Part shown: piece by piece, positions 42,948 to 52,230 of the stretch | How the letters are laid out: every line of letters begins with the position of its first letter | How positions within the stretch are numbered: the stretch's first letter is position 1 | DNA from: Pararoseomonas baculiformis | Lineage (GTDB): Bacteria; Pseudomonadota; Alphaproteobacteria; Acetobacterales; Acetobacteraceae | Direction of reading: 5' to 3' | Length of the DNA: 64,000 bases | NCBI RefSeq assembly: GCF_017813395.1 | Contig: NZ_JAGIZB010000020.1 | Span: 1 to 64,000, forward strand | Position numbers and translations under genes: made by a program | The notes under the pieces: model-generated | The model's database searches: none | The model's input: only the letters and a program-made list of their open reading frames with translations | Told to the model about the DNA's origin: nothing

Positions 42948-43954
42948 GCGGCCACCTCGGCCTTCTCAAGATGCGGCCGGAAGCAGCGCGCCTCATGGGC
43001 GGGCAGGATCTCGGCCATGGGCGGGTCCTGGCGGCACACATCCGCCGCCCGGGGGCAGCGGTTCTGGAAGGGGCAGCCAGGTGGCAGGCTGAGCAGGGAG
43101 GGCGTCATGCCCGGGATCTGCCGCAGCGGCTCGCCGCGCTTGTTGCGGCTGGGCACGGAACCCAGCAGCCCGACGGTATAGGGATGCAGCGGATGGTCCA
43201 GCACATCCGAAACCGCCCCGTACTCGGCGATGCGGCCCGCATACATGACGGCGATATCGTCCGCGAGGCCGGCCACCACCGAAAGGTCGTGCGTGATCCA
43301 GATGATCGAGGTGCCGGTCGTCGCCGCCAGCTTCTGGACCTCGGCCAGGATCTGGCCCTGGATGGTCACGTCCAGCGCCGTGGTCGGCTCGTCCGCCACG
43401 ATCAGCTCCGGCTCGTGCAGCAGCGCGATGGCGATGGCCACGCGCTGGCGCATGCCGCCGGAGAACTGGTGCGGATAGGCCTTCAGCCGCTCATCCGGGG
43501 AGGGGATGCCCACCATGCCCAGCGTGTCGCGGGCGCGCTGGCGCGCATCCTCATGGCTGATCTTCCGGTGCGCCTGCATCGTCTCGATCATCTGCGTGTC
43601 GATGCGCAGGACCGGATTCAGCGTCATCATCGGATCCTGGAAGATCATGGCGATCCGGTTGCCCCGGATCTGCCGCATCTCTTCCTCCGAGGCCTTCACC
43701 AGGTCCCGGCCGCCGAACAGGATCTCGCCGCCGCTGATCCGGCCGGGCTCGTCCACCAGGCGCATGATGGAGAAGCCGGTCACGGTCTTGCCGGAGCCGG
43801 ACTCCCCCACCAGCCCCAGCACCTTGCCACGGCCGACATTGAAGGAGACGTCATTGACGGCCTTCACCACGCCGGCGCGGGTGAAGAAGCTCGTCTGCAG
43901 GTTGCGCACCTGCAGGGTCGGGGGGGCCGCCGAAGCGGGAATGCTCGGTTCCAC
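42944..43954 (-). CDS. Peptide ABC transporter ATP-binding protein (DppD/OppD type)
   Basis: A 336-residue ATPase. Walker A is GESGSGKTV, the signature FSGGMRQRVAIAIAL, Walker B LIVADEPTTALD, the switch ITHDLSVVAGLAD. The C-terminal CPFQNRCPRAADVC is the family's cysteine-containing segment. It heterodimerises with the following DppF-type ATPase. One base separates it from the permease stop. Confidence 0.95.
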   Translation of the reverse strand: MEPSIPASAAPPTLQVRNLQTSFFTRAGVVKAVNDVSFNVGRGKVLGLVGESGSGKTVTGFSIMRLVDEPGRISGGEILFGGRDLVKASEEEMRQIRGNRIAMIFQDPMMTLNPVLRIDTQMIETMQAHRKISHEDARQRARDTLGMVGIPSPDERLKAYPHQFSGGMRQRVAIAIALLHEPELIVADEPTTALDVTIQGQILAEVQKLAATTGTSIIWITHDLSVVAGLADDIAVMYAGRIAEYGAVSDVLDHPLHPYTVGLLGSVPSRNKRGEPLRQIPGMTPSLLSLPPGCPFQNRCPRAADVCRQDPPMAEILPAHEARCFRPHLEKAEVAA

Positions 43955-43955
43955 G

Positions 43956-44876
43956 TTACTTCTTCAGTCGCGGGTTGAGGACGTCGCGCAGGTGGTCGCC
44001 GACCAGGTTGATCGAGACGATCGTCACCAGCAGCGCGATGCCGGGGTAGAAGGAGATCCAGTACTTGCCTGAGAGCATGTACTCGTAGCCATTGGCGATC
44101 AGCAGGCCGAGGGACGGCTCCGTGATCGGCACGCCCAGGCCGAGGAAGGAGAGGGTGGCCTCCAGCGCGATGGCGCGGGCGATCTGGATGGTCGCCACCA
44201 CGATCAGCGGCGGCATGCAGTTCGGCAGCAGGTGGCGGAAGATGATCCGCCGCGTCGGCAGCGCCAGGCACTGCGCCGCCTCGATATACTCCCGCCGCCG
44301 CTCCACCAGTGCGGTGCCGCGGACGGTGCGGGCGTAATAGGCCCATTCCACCACGATCAGGGCGATCACCACATTCGTGATGCCCTTGCCCAGGAAGGCC
44401 AGGATCATCAGGGCCGAAAGGATGGTCGGGAAGGAGAGCTGGAGGTCGACCAGGCGCATGATGATCGTGTCGGTCCGCCCGCCGGCATAGGCCGCGAGCA
44501 TCCCCAGCGAGGCGCCCACCAGCGCCGCGACGATGGCGGAGCCGGCGCCGACGACGAGGCTGATCCGCAGCCCGTACATGATGCCGGAGAGCATGTCGCG
44601 CCCCTGGTCATCCGTGCCGAGCCAGTAGGTGAAGCCGGCGCCGCCCACGGTCCCCGGTTCCATCCGGCCATCCATGATGTCCAGCTGCGCCAGGTCATAG
44701 GGGTTCTGCGGCGCGATCCAGGGCGCGAAGATCGCGATCAGGACGATGCAGAGGAACACGATCAGCGCCCCGAGCGCGATCTTGCTCTCGGCGAATTCCG
44801 AGACGAAGCGCTGCAGCGGCGTCTCGACCCGCGGCGCCTTGTCGGGAATGGGGGGCGCGGTGGTGGCGCTCATCAC
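43956..44876 (-). CDS. Peptide ABC transporter permease (DppC/OppC type)
   Basis: A 306-residue membrane protein. The N-terminal region LIVFLCIVLIAIFAPWIAP is the OppC-N segment, followed by GTDDQGRDMLSGIMYGLRISL. The EAA loop is EAAQCLALPTRRIIFRHLLPN. It has six predicted membrane segments and overlaps the DppB-type gene by 4 bases. Confidence 0.95.
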   Translation of the reverse strand: MMSATTAPPIPDKAPRVETPLQRFVSEFAESKIALGALIVFLCIVLIAIFAPWIAPQNPYDLAQLDIMDGRMEPGTVGGAGFTYWLGTDDQGRDMLSGIMYGLRISLVVGAGSAIVAALVGASLGMLAAYAGGRTDTIIMRLVDLQLSFPTILSALMILAFLGKGITNVVIALIVVEWAYYARTVRGTALVERRREYIEAAQCLALPTRRIIFRHLLPNCMPPLIVVATIQIARAIALEATLSFLGLGVPITEPSLGLLIANGYEYMLSGKYWISFYPGIALLVTIVSINLVGDHLRDVLNPRLKK

Positions 44877-45844
44877 TTGCTCTCCAGCCGCACGCGGGGA
44901 TCAAGCACGGAATAGAGCAGATCCACGACCAGGTTGATGATGATGAACATCAGCACGATGCTCATCAGATAGGCGACGATCACGGGCCGATCGAGCACGT
45001 TGATGCTGTCGATGATCAGCTTGCCCATGCCCGGCCAGGCGAAGACGCTCTCGGTCACCACCGAGAAGGCGATGGTGGAGCCCAGCTCCAGGCCGGTCAC
45101 GGTCACCACCGGGATCAGGATGTTCTTGAACACATGGACGCCGATCACCCGGTTCGGGGAAAGGCCCTTGGCGCGCGCGAACTTCACGAAATCCATCAGC
45201 ATCGTCTCGCGCACGCCCGAGCGGGTCAGGCGGATGACGAGGCTGATCTTGAACAGCGCCAGGTTCAGCGCCGGCATGGCCATGTGCGCCAGCCCATCCA
45301 GGGTGAGGAAGGACCAGCGCAGACCCATGATCTCCACCGTCTCGCCGCGCCCCGTGGAGGGAAGCCAGCCCAGCTGCACGGCGAAGACCATGATCAGCAT
45401 CAGCCCGACCCAGAAGGTGGGCAGGGAGAAGCCGAGGATGGAGCCGGCCATGATGACCTTGGCTCCCGCCCCGTTGGGCCGGAGGCCGGCATAGAGGCCG
45501 AGCGGCAGCCCCACCAGGATCGCCAGGAACATGGCCGCGAAGGCCAGCTCCAGCGTCGCCGGCGCCCGCTGGCCGATCAGCTTCAGCGCGGGCTCGTTGA
45601 ACACGAAGCTCCGGCCCAGATCGCCCTGCAGCGCATTGGTGAGGAAGGACAGGTATTGCTGCCACAGGGGCTTATCCAGCCCCAGCGCCGCGATGGCACG
45701 CGCGCGTTCCGCCTGGTCGGCATCCGGCGAGATCAGGATCTCGACCGGGTCGCCGATGGCGTAGACGCCGATGAAGACGATGACGGACATCGCCAGCATG
45801 ACCAGCGCCGCCTGGATCAGGCGGCGCAACAGATAAACGCTCAT
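44873..45844 (-). CDS. Peptide ABC transporter permease (DppB/OppB type)
   Basis: A 323-residue permease starting MSVYLLRRLIQAALVMLAMS, with the conserved block GLDKPLWQQYLSFL and the EAA loop region KFARAKGLSPNRVIGVHVFKN. Six membrane segments are predicted. It follows a binding-protein gene by 37 bases on the same strand. Confidence 0.95.
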   Translation of the reverse strand: MSVYLLRRLIQAALVMLAMSVIVFIGVYAIGDPVEILISPDADQAERARAIAALGLDKPLWQQYLSFLTNALQGDLGRSFVFNEPALKLIGQRAPATLELAFAAMFLAILVGLPLGLYAGLRPNGAGAKVIMAGSILGFSLPTFWVGLMLIMVFAVQLGWLPSTGRGETVEIMGLRWSFLTLDGLAHMAMPALNLALFKISLVIRLTRSGVRETMLMDFVKFARAKGLSPNRVIGVHVFKNILIPVVTVTGLELGSTIAFSVVTESVFAWPGMGKLIIDSINVLDRPVIVAYLMSIVLMFIIINLVVDLLYSVLDPRVRLESK

Positions 45845-45881
45845 GTCTCAAACCCCTCGGGCGCGGCCAGGGCCGCCCCGG

Positions 45882-47453
45882 TCATGGCTGGGCCGGGCGC
45901 ACATCCTGCGCCCGGGTCGCTTCATCGATGCGCGCGTCATGCGCAAGGCCACGCCGCATCGCCCAGATATTCGTCTGGATGTGGATCGGGATCACCGCCA
46001 CATCCTCCAGCGCCGTCCGCAGGGCATCCCCCACCAGGCCCTGGCGCTTCGGCTCGTCCAGCTCCGTCAGGGAGGACAGCAGCAGCCGGTCCACCTCCGG
46101 GTTGGAATAACGCCCGCGGTTGGAGGCTCCCCAGCCCCGATCCGGCGTGACCGTCGCCAGGATGTTCCGCAGGGGATGGGAACCATCGGGGTTGGAACCC
46201 CAGCCGATCAGGTGGGAGGAATACTCCCCCTTGCCCGCGCGGTTGACGAAAACCGCCCAGGTCTGCCCTTCCACCGCGGTGCGGACCCCGATCCGGGTCC
46301 ACATCTGCCCTACCGCCTGGATGATCCGCCCATCATTGATGTAGCGGTCATTCGGCCCGTTCAGCTGGATGCGGAAGCCGTTCGGATACCCAGCCTCGGC
46401 CAGGAGCCGCTTCGCGCCCTCCGGGTCATAGGCTGGCGCCTGGATGGCCGGCACATGGCCGGTGACGCCCGGCGGCAGGAACTGCCCGGCCGGGGTCGCC
46501 GCCCCTTCCATCAGCCGCTCGGTGATGGTGCCGCGGTCAATCGCCATGGAAAGCGCCCGGCGCACCCGCACATCCTTGAGCGGGTTCCGGCCCAGGGGCT
46601 TGCCATCATTGTCCGTGATGAAGGGGGAATTCTCGTTTGGCCCCCGCTGGTGATCGAGGCCGAGGAAGATCAGCCGCGTGCCCACCACCTCGCTGAGCGC
46701 GATGCGGGCATCCCGGCGCAAATTCGCCAGATCCGTCGTGGGCACCTGGTCGATGAAGTCCACGTCACCCGCCAGCAGCGCCGCCGTGCGCGCCGCGTCA
46801 TTGGTGATCATGCGGTAGTTCACGCGCTCGAAGGCAGGCTTCGGGCCCCAATAGGCGTCGTTCCGCGCGAACTCGATCCGGTCGCCATTGCGATGGGAGA
46901 GAACGCGGAAGGGGCCGGTGCCCACCGCGACGCGCACGGCGTTGAAATCCTCGGTCGACGCGTTCTCATGCGTCTCCTTGTCCAGGATGCGCACATTGGT
47001 CATGTCGAGCGGCAGCAGCGGGTAAGGCTGGTGGGTGTGGAAGCGGATTGTCAGCGGATCCACGATCTCCACCCGCGCGATCGGCCGCGAATAGATGCCG
47101 AAGGAGGTGGGGCTGTTCGGCACGTTCGGCAGGCGGGCGATGGTAAAGGCCACGTCCTCCGCCGTGAAGGCATTGCCGTTGTGGAAGCGCACATCCGGCC
47201 GCAGCTTGAATTCCCAGGTGGTCGGGGCCGTCGCCCGCCACTCCGTCGCCAGCCCCGGGATCTGCCGGGACTTGCCGTCGGTGTTGACGAGGCGGTCATA
47301 GGTCATGTCCGCCACGGCATTGTTCGGCGATAGCTGGTGGTAGTGGGGGTCCAGCGAGGTGATGGGCGCCCCCACGGCCATGGTCAGGGTCTGGGCCTGA
47401 ACATGGGACAAAGCAGCAAGGGCCACCGTGGCGCCCAGGAACAGCTTACGCAT
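45882..47453 (-). CDS. Peptide ABC transporter substrate-binding protein 1
   Basis: A 523-residue SBP_bac_5 family periplasmic protein. Signal peptide MRKLFLGATVALAALSHVQAQ, then LTMAVGAPITSLDPHYHQLSPN, TWEFKLRPDVRFHNG, FTAEDVAFTIARLPNVPNSP and RRALSMAIDRGTI. It is directly upstream of the single permease/ATPase set and alike in sequence to the next two binding proteins (same FHNG/FTAEDVAFT core). Confidence 0.93.
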   Translation of the reverse strand: MRKLFLGATVALAALSHVQAQTLTMAVGAPITSLDPHYHQLSPNNAVADMTYDRLVNTDGKSRQIPGLATEWRATAPTTWEFKLRPDVRFHNGNAFTAEDVAFTIARLPNVPNSPTSFGIYSRPIARVEIVDPLTIRFHTHQPYPLLPLDMTNVRILDKETHENASTEDFNAVRVAVGTGPFRVLSHRNGDRIEFARNDAYWGPKPAFERVNYRMITNDAARTAALLAGDVDFIDQVPTTDLANLRRDARIALSEVVGTRLIFLGLDHQRGPNENSPFITDNDGKPLGRNPLKDVRVRRALSMAIDRGTITERLMEGAATPAGQFLPPGVTGHVPAIQAPAYDPEGAKRLLAEAGYPNGFRIQLNGPNDRYINDGRIIQAVGQMWTRIGVRTAVEGQTWAVFVNRAGKGEYSSHLIGWGSNPDGSHPLRNILATVTPDRGWGASNRGRYSNPEVDRLLLSSLTELDEPKRQGLVGDALRTALEDVAVIPIHIQTNIWAMRRGLAHDARIDEATRAQDVRPAQP

Positions 47454-47515
47454 CGCTTTCTCTCCCGCCTTGTTCCGAATGTTCAGGTTCGACCCCGGTG
47501 CCAGGATGGCCGGCG

Positions 47516-49090
47516 CTATTGCGCCGGCCGGATGTCCTGGGCCCGGGTCAGCTCATCCGCGCGCGCCTCGTGCTGCAGCCCGCGGCGCATCGCCCAGATG
47601 TTCTTCTGGATGTGGATGGGGATGATGCCCACATCGTCCATCGCGATGGTGGTCGCCTCGCGCAGCAGCGCCTCACGCTTCGCATCGTCCAGGGTCCGCA
47701 GGGCCTCGTCCAGCTTCGCGTCCATGGCCGGGTTGGAATAGCGCCCGCGGTTGGAACCGCCCCAGCCGCGCGGCGGGGTGAAGGTCGCCAGCAGCGAACG
47801 CAGCGGGCTGGTCGGCTCGCCCGAGGAGGTACCCCAGCCCACCAGCATCGCGGACAGTTCCTGCCGGCCCGCACGCGCCACGAAGGTGGCCCAGGGCTGC
47901 CCCTCCACCGCCGTCCGCACGCCGATGCGCGTCCACATCTGCCCGATCGCCTGGATGATCCGGGCATCGTTCATGTAGCGGTCATTCGGCCCGTGCAGGG
48001 TGATCCGGAAGCCCTGAGGATACCCGGCCTCGGCCAGCAGCCGCCTGGCCGCATCGGCATCCGCCCGGCCGACCTGGCGGTCCGGCAAGGCGCCGAAGGC
48101 GGTCGGCGGCAGCAGCTGGGTGGAGGGAAGGGAGGCCCCCTCCATCACCCGGTCCGTGATGGCCTGCCGGTCGATCGCCATGGAGAGCGCGCGCCGCACG
48201 CGCACGTCGCGCAGCGGGTTCCGCTCCAGCGGCTTGCCGTCATTGTCGGTGGTGAAGGGGGAGCTGCCGTCCCGCGAATGATCCAGCGCCAGGAAGATCA
48301 ACCGCAGCCCGTCCGCTTCGCTCAGCGTCACGCGCTGGTCGCTGCGCAGCTTGGCGATGTCGCTCGTCGGCACCTGGTCGATGAAGTCCACATCGCCCGA
48401 GAGCAGCGCCGCGGTGCGCGCCGCATCATTGGTGATCATGCGGTAGTTCACGCGCTGCCAGTGCGGCTTGTCACCGAAATAGGCGTCGTTGCGCGCATAC
48501 TCGATCCGCTCGCCCTGGCGATGGGCGAGCACCCGGAAGGGGCCGGTCCCGATCGCGAGCTTGCCGGAGTTGAAATCCTCCGTCAGCGGGTTCGCATGGG
48601 TCTCGCTGTCCAGCATCTGGATCTGGGCGAGGTCCACGGGCAGCAGAGGATAGGGCGAGGCGGTGTGGAAGCGCACCGTCAGCGGGTCCACCACCTCCAC
48701 GCGCTGGATGGCGCGGGTGTAGATCCCGTAGGAGGACGGGCTGTTCGGCACCGTGGGCACGCGGGCGATGGTGAAGGCCACGTCCTCGGCTGTGAAGTCG
48801 TTTCCGTTGTGGAACTTCACGCCCGGCCGGAGCTTGAACTCCCAGACCGTCTCCGCCACTGGCGTCCAGCTCAGCGCCAGGCGCGGCTGGACCCGGGCCC
48901 GGGCGTCGAAGGCGGTCAGGCTGTCGAACAGCATGTCCGCGACGGCATAGTTCGGGGAGAGCGCATGGTAATGCGGATCAAGCGAGGTGACGGGCGCCCC
49001 CACCGCCAGATTCAGCGTCTGCGCCCCTGCGCCCAGCATCGGCAATGCCGAAAAGGCGGCCGCAGCGGCCGCCAAACCCATCTTCTTCAT
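47516..49090 (-). CDS. Peptide ABC transporter substrate-binding protein 2
   Basis: A 524-residue paralogue of SBP 1 in the same orientation: signal MKKMGLAAAAAAFSALPMLGAGAQ, then LNLAVGAPVTSLDPHYHALSPN and KFHNGNDFTAEDVAFTIARVP. The ligand-facing tail has its own variants (GWGTSSGEPTSPLRSLLA). It lies first in the leftward operon, divergent from SBP 3. Possibly a different peptide or amino-acid conjugate specificity for the same membrane complex. Confidence 0.93.
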   Translation of the reverse strand: MKKMGLAAAAAAFSALPMLGAGAQTLNLAVGAPVTSLDPHYHALSPNYAVADMLFDSLTAFDARARVQPRLALSWTPVAETVWEFKLRPGVKFHNGNDFTAEDVAFTIARVPTVPNSPSSYGIYTRAIQRVEVVDPLTVRFHTASPYPLLPVDLAQIQMLDSETHANPLTEDFNSGKLAIGTGPFRVLAHRQGERIEYARNDAYFGDKPHWQRVNYRMITNDAARTAALLSGDVDFIDQVPTSDIAKLRSDQRVTLSEADGLRLIFLALDHSRDGSSPFTTDNDGKPLERNPLRDVRVRRALSMAIDRQAITDRVMEGASLPSTQLLPPTAFGALPDRQVGRADADAARRLLAEAGYPQGFRITLHGPNDRYMNDARIIQAIGQMWTRIGVRTAVEGQPWATFVARAGRQELSAMLVGWGTSSGEPTSPLRSLLATFTPPRGWGGSNRGRYSNPAMDAKLDEALRTLDDAKREALLREATTIAMDDVGIIPIHIQKNIWAMRRGLQHEARADELTRAQDIRPAQ

Positions 49091-49198
49091 TCGTCCCCCG
49101 GTTGCACCGATGGCGCCTTCCCTGGTGCCCTTCTAGCAGTCCGGGGCCTCTCCCGCTAGGTTGCGGTATTATCGAGATTACAAAAGGGAGAGTTTTAC

Positions 49199-50815
49199 GT
49201 GACAGCGTCCATTACCCGCCGTCTTTTCGTGACTGCCCCGGCAGCCATGGCCGCCATCTCCGGCGGCTTCGCGCCCCTCACCGCTGAGGCCCAGACGGCC
49301 GCCGTGTCCGGAAACGGGACCCTGACCATCGGCATCGGCGGTGCGGTTACCTCGGTCGATCCGCACTTCTACAACGCTTCGCCGAATAACGGCCTGGCGA
49401 TGCACATCTTCGACCGCCTGGTGGAGCGCGACGCCCAGGCCCGCCTGCAGCCCGGCCTCGCCCTCAGCTGGACCCCGGTGTCCGAGACGGTCTGGGAATT
49501 CAAGCTCCGCCCCGGCGTGAAGTGGCATGATGGCCGCGATTTCACGGCCGAGGACGTCGCCTTCACCGTGGAGCGGGCGCCCAATGTCCCGAACTCCCCG
49601 GGCGGCTTCGGCGGCTTCGTGCGCTCGATCAAGCGCGTGGAGATCGTGGATCCGCTGACCGTCCGCTTCCACACCGAGCGCCCGGCGCCGCTGGTCCCGA
49701 CCGACCTCGCCTCCGTCGCCATCATCGCCAAGCATGTGAACGGCACGGCGACCGAGGACTACAACTCCGGCAAGGCCGCCATCGGCACGGGCCCGTACAA
49801 GCTCGTCTCCTACACGCCCGGCGACCGCACGGAACTGGCCCGCAACGACGCCTGGTTCGGCCCCAAGCAGCCCTGGGCCCGCGTCTCCTACCGCTTCATC
49901 GGCAATGACAGCGGCCGCGTGGCCGCGCTGCTGGCGGGCGACGTGGACATGATCGACCAGGTGCCCACCAGCGACATCACCCGCCTCCGCCGGGACAACC
50001 GCGTGAAGGTGGTGGAGACGCAGGGCCTCCGGGTCATCTACCTGTTCCCCGACTACTCGCGGGAAGGGGCGCCCAACTTCGCGACCGACCTCAACGGCCA
50101 GAAGCTGACGAAGAACCCGTTCCGTGACCTGCGCTTCCGCCAGGCTCTCTCGGCCGCCATCAACCGCGAGGCCCTGTGCCGCCAGATCATGGAAGGCACG
50201 GCCCAGCCGACCGGCCAGTGGCTGGCACCGGGCACCTACAGCCACAACCCCGAGGTCAAGCCGGACACCTACAATCCCGAGCGCGCCAAGGCGCTGCTCG
50301 CGGAGGCCGGCTTCCCCCAGGGGCTGAAGCTCACCCTGCACGGCCCGAACGACCGCTACCCCAACGACTCCCGCATCATCCAGGCGGTCGCCCAGATGTG
50401 GCAGCGCATCGGCATCCAGACCTCGGTGGAGGCGGCGCCCTGGGCCAGCTTCTCGGCCCGCAACGCCCGGCAGGAATTCGACATCCGCCTGCTCGGCTGG
50501 GCGAGCACCACCGGCGAGGCGGCCTATACGCTGGTCAACATCCTCAGCACCTACGACCAGGCGGCCCGGCTCGGCGCCAACAACAACGGCCGCTACTCCA
50601 ACCCGCGCCTGGACGAGGTGACCGCCCGCGCCACCTCCACCCTGGATGACGGCGAGCGCGAGAAGCTGCTGCAGCAGGGCGTGAAGATCGCCATGGACGA
50701 CCTGGCCTTCATCCCGCTGATGCAGCTGGTCAATGTCTGGGCCGTTAAGCGCGGCCTCGACTACAACGCGCGCGCGGATGAGCGCAGCGTGGCCATGGAA
50801 GCCAAGCCCGCCTGA
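49199..50815 (+). CDS. Peptide ABC transporter substrate-binding protein 3 (Tat signal)
   Basis: A 538-residue SBP_bac_5 protein on the opposite strand from SBP 1 and 2. Start is the GTG at 49199 with AAGGGAG upstream. Its signal begins with ITRRLFVTAPAAMAAISGG, a twin-arginine type, unlike the Sec-type signals of the other two. The core is alike: LTIGIGGAVTSVDPHFYNASPN, DFTAEDVAFTVERAPNVPN. It shares a 108-base divergent region with SBP 2 and ends at a strong terminator. Confidence 0.92.
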   Translation: MTASITRRLFVTAPAAMAAISGGFAPLTAEAQTAAVSGNGTLTIGIGGAVTSVDPHFYNASPNNGLAMHIFDRLVERDAQARLQPGLALSWTPVSETVWEFKLRPGVKWHDGRDFTAEDVAFTVERAPNVPNSPGGFGGFVRSIKRVEIVDPLTVRFHTERPAPLVPTDLASVAIIAKHVNGTATEDYNSGKAAIGTGPYKLVSYTPGDRTELARNDAWFGPKQPWARVSYRFIGNDSGRVAALLAGDVDMIDQVPTSDITRLRRDNRVKVVETQGLRVIYLFPDYSREGAPNFATDLNGQKLTKNPFRDLRFRQALSAAINREALCRQIMEGTAQPTGQWLAPGTYSHNPEVKPDTYNPERAKALLAEAGFPQGLKLTLHGPNDRYPNDSRIIQAVAQMWQRIGIQTSVEAAPWASFSARNARQEFDIRLLGWASTTGEAAYTLVNILSTYDQAARLGANNNGRYSNPRLDEVTARATSTLDDGEREKLLQQGVKIAMDDLAFIPLMQLVNVWAVKRGLDYNARADERSVAMEAKPA

Positions 50816-50823
50816 GGCGGGAA

Positions 50824-50855
50824 GGCGGCCCCGGGATTGATCCCCCGGGGCCGCC
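50824..50855. terminator. Bidirectional terminator
   Basis: GGCGGCCCCGGG (50824-50835) pairs over 12 bp with CCCGGGGCCGCC (50844-50855), loop ATTGATCC. It lies between the convergent SBP 3 gene and the Lrp/AsnC gene. Confidence 0.7.
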
Positions 50856-50856
50856 C

Positions 50857-51321
50857 CTACTCCTCGTCGGCCTCGGCCACGGGAAGAATCATCGTCTCCT
50901 TCGTCGAGGAGAGAGAGATGATCACCTCGGTGCGTTCCACCCCGGACTGCCCCCGCACCTCATCAGCCACGAAGCGCTCGAGCGCGGCGAGATCCGGCAG
51001 GCGCAGCTTCAGCATGTAGTCCCAGCCTCCGCTCACGGCGTGGCATTCCAGCACGGCATCCGCGCGCCGCATGGCCTTGCGGAAATTCGCGTCATCCCGT
51101 CCAGGCCGCATGCCCACCATCACGAAGCCCAGCAGGGGGCAGCCCACGGCCGCCGGATCCAGGGCCGCGTGCCATCCGCGGATTGTCCCGCGCTCTTCCA
51201 GCCGCTTCACGCGCTCCGCGGTGGCGGAAACCGAGAGTCCCGCGACCTTGGAGAGTTCCGACAGCCCCGCGGCACCGTCTTGTTGCACGGCGATCAGGAT
51301 GTTGCGGTCAATCTCGTCCAT
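50857..51321 (-). CDS. Lrp/AsnC family transcriptional regulator
   Basis: A 154-residue protein: an N-terminal winged helix (MDEIDRNILIAVQQDGAAGLSELSKVAGLSVSATAERVKRL) and a C-terminal RAM ligand-binding domain (PLLGFVMVGM, ECHAVSGGWDYMLKLRL, GVERTEVIISL). Such proteins sense amino acids and control their uptake and metabolism, so the adjacent peptide-transport and decarboxylase genes are plausible targets; this is inference from position. Confidence 0.92.
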   Translation of the reverse strand: MDEIDRNILIAVQQDGAAGLSELSKVAGLSVSATAERVKRLEERGTIRGWHAALDPAAVGCPLLGFVMVGMRPGRDDANFRKAMRRADAVLECHAVSGGWDYMLKLRLPDLAALERFVADEVRGQSGVERTEVIISLSSTKETMILPVAEADEE

Positions 51322-51514
51322 GCGTGCAGCCTAGTTCGGTTCGCGGAAGGCTGGAATCAGGCAAGGGCGGGAATCCGCGCATCATCCGTTGCGCCTCCCG
51401 GGTTGATGATGAAAGGCACGGGGGGGAACCGGGAAGCCGGGTGCCGGAATCGCGAACGCCGCCACGAGGGCGGCGTCCACAGACGGGCGATACGGCCCGC
51501 ATGGCCCGGACAGG

Positions 51515-52084
51515 CTAGGTTGCCGGCACCGTCCGGGCCTGCCGGCGCCGGCGATAGAAGCGGCGGAACAGGAAGATGGCCAGGATGAGCAGGGCGCCGC
51601 CCGCGATGGCGTGGAACAGCCGCTCGGGCCCGATCAGCCTGCCCAGATACCAGCCGGCGGCCACGAAGCTGCTCGCCCATACCCCGGCGGCGATGAAGTT
51701 GAGCACGGCAAAGCGCAGCCGCCCCATCCCAGCCAGGCCGCAGGCCGCCGCCGCGACGTTGCGGATGCCATAGAGGAATCGGAAGCTGAGGACGAAGAGA
51801 GTGCCATATTGCAGCAGCATGGCGGTGGCGCTGGCCATCTTGGCCTCGGCCTTGGGATAACGCTTCATGATGCGCGGCCCGTATCGCCGGCCCAGGGTGA
51901 ACCAGGTCTGGTCACCCAGGAAGGATCCGATCCAGACGGAGAACATGAGGATCCAGGGATCGACCGCCCCGGTCATGGCGCCCATGGCCGAAGCCGCCAG
52001 CACGAAGGTTTCGCCTTCGAAAAAGGCCCAGACCGCCGCAAGAAGATAAGCGAGCGCTCCGTATTCTGCCCAGAACTCCGCCAC
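51515..52084 (-). CDS. DedA family membrane protein
   Basis: A member of the DedA/VTT superfamily of inner-membrane proteins involved in lipid flipping and envelope homeostasis. The block FFEGETFVLAASAMGA and GSFLGDQTWFTLGRRYGPRIM carries the conserved E, G and D/R residues, followed by FLYGIRNVAAAACGLAGM. Start chosen at GTG 52084 (VAEFWAEYGALAYLL) by family alignment; the frame is open to a TTG at 52153. About four to five membrane segments. No gene is seen from 51322 to 51514. Confidence 0.88.
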   Translation of the reverse strand: MAEFWAEYGALAYLLAAVWAFFEGETFVLAASAMGAMTGAVDPWILMFSVWIGSFLGDQTWFTLGRRYGPRIMKRYPKAEAKMASATAMLLQYGTLFVLSFRFLYGIRNVAAAACGLAGMGRLRFAVLNFIAAGVWASSFVAAGWYLGRLIGPERLFHAIAGGALLILAIFLFRRFYRRRRQARTVPAT

Positions 52085-52201
52085 GCCAGCCCCCAAGTCT
52101 TTTGCGGCACTATCGCTGAGGCGACCGCCCCAAGGAAGCGGAATCCGTTCCAACCAGCGCTAAACGGACAGAATCTTGCTTCAGAAAGGGTTTCGAAACA
52201 A

Positions 52202-52227
52202 AAAAGGGCGCCTTGCGGCGCCCTTTT
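52202..52227. terminator. Perfect intrinsic terminator
   Basis: AAAAGGGCGCC (52202-52212), loop TTGC, GGCGCCCTTTT (52217-52227): an 11-bp perfect inverted repeat with A-run and T-run, so it works in both directions. It ends the decarboxylase transcript just past its stop at 52231. Confidence 0.88.
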
Positions 52228-52230
52228 GGA

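Noticed and set aside
44232-44915. Long antisense frames within the peptide ABC and other GC-rich genes
   Set aside because: They mirror well-supported genes on the other strand and are rich in R, G, H and Q, as expected for shadows in high-GC DNA.
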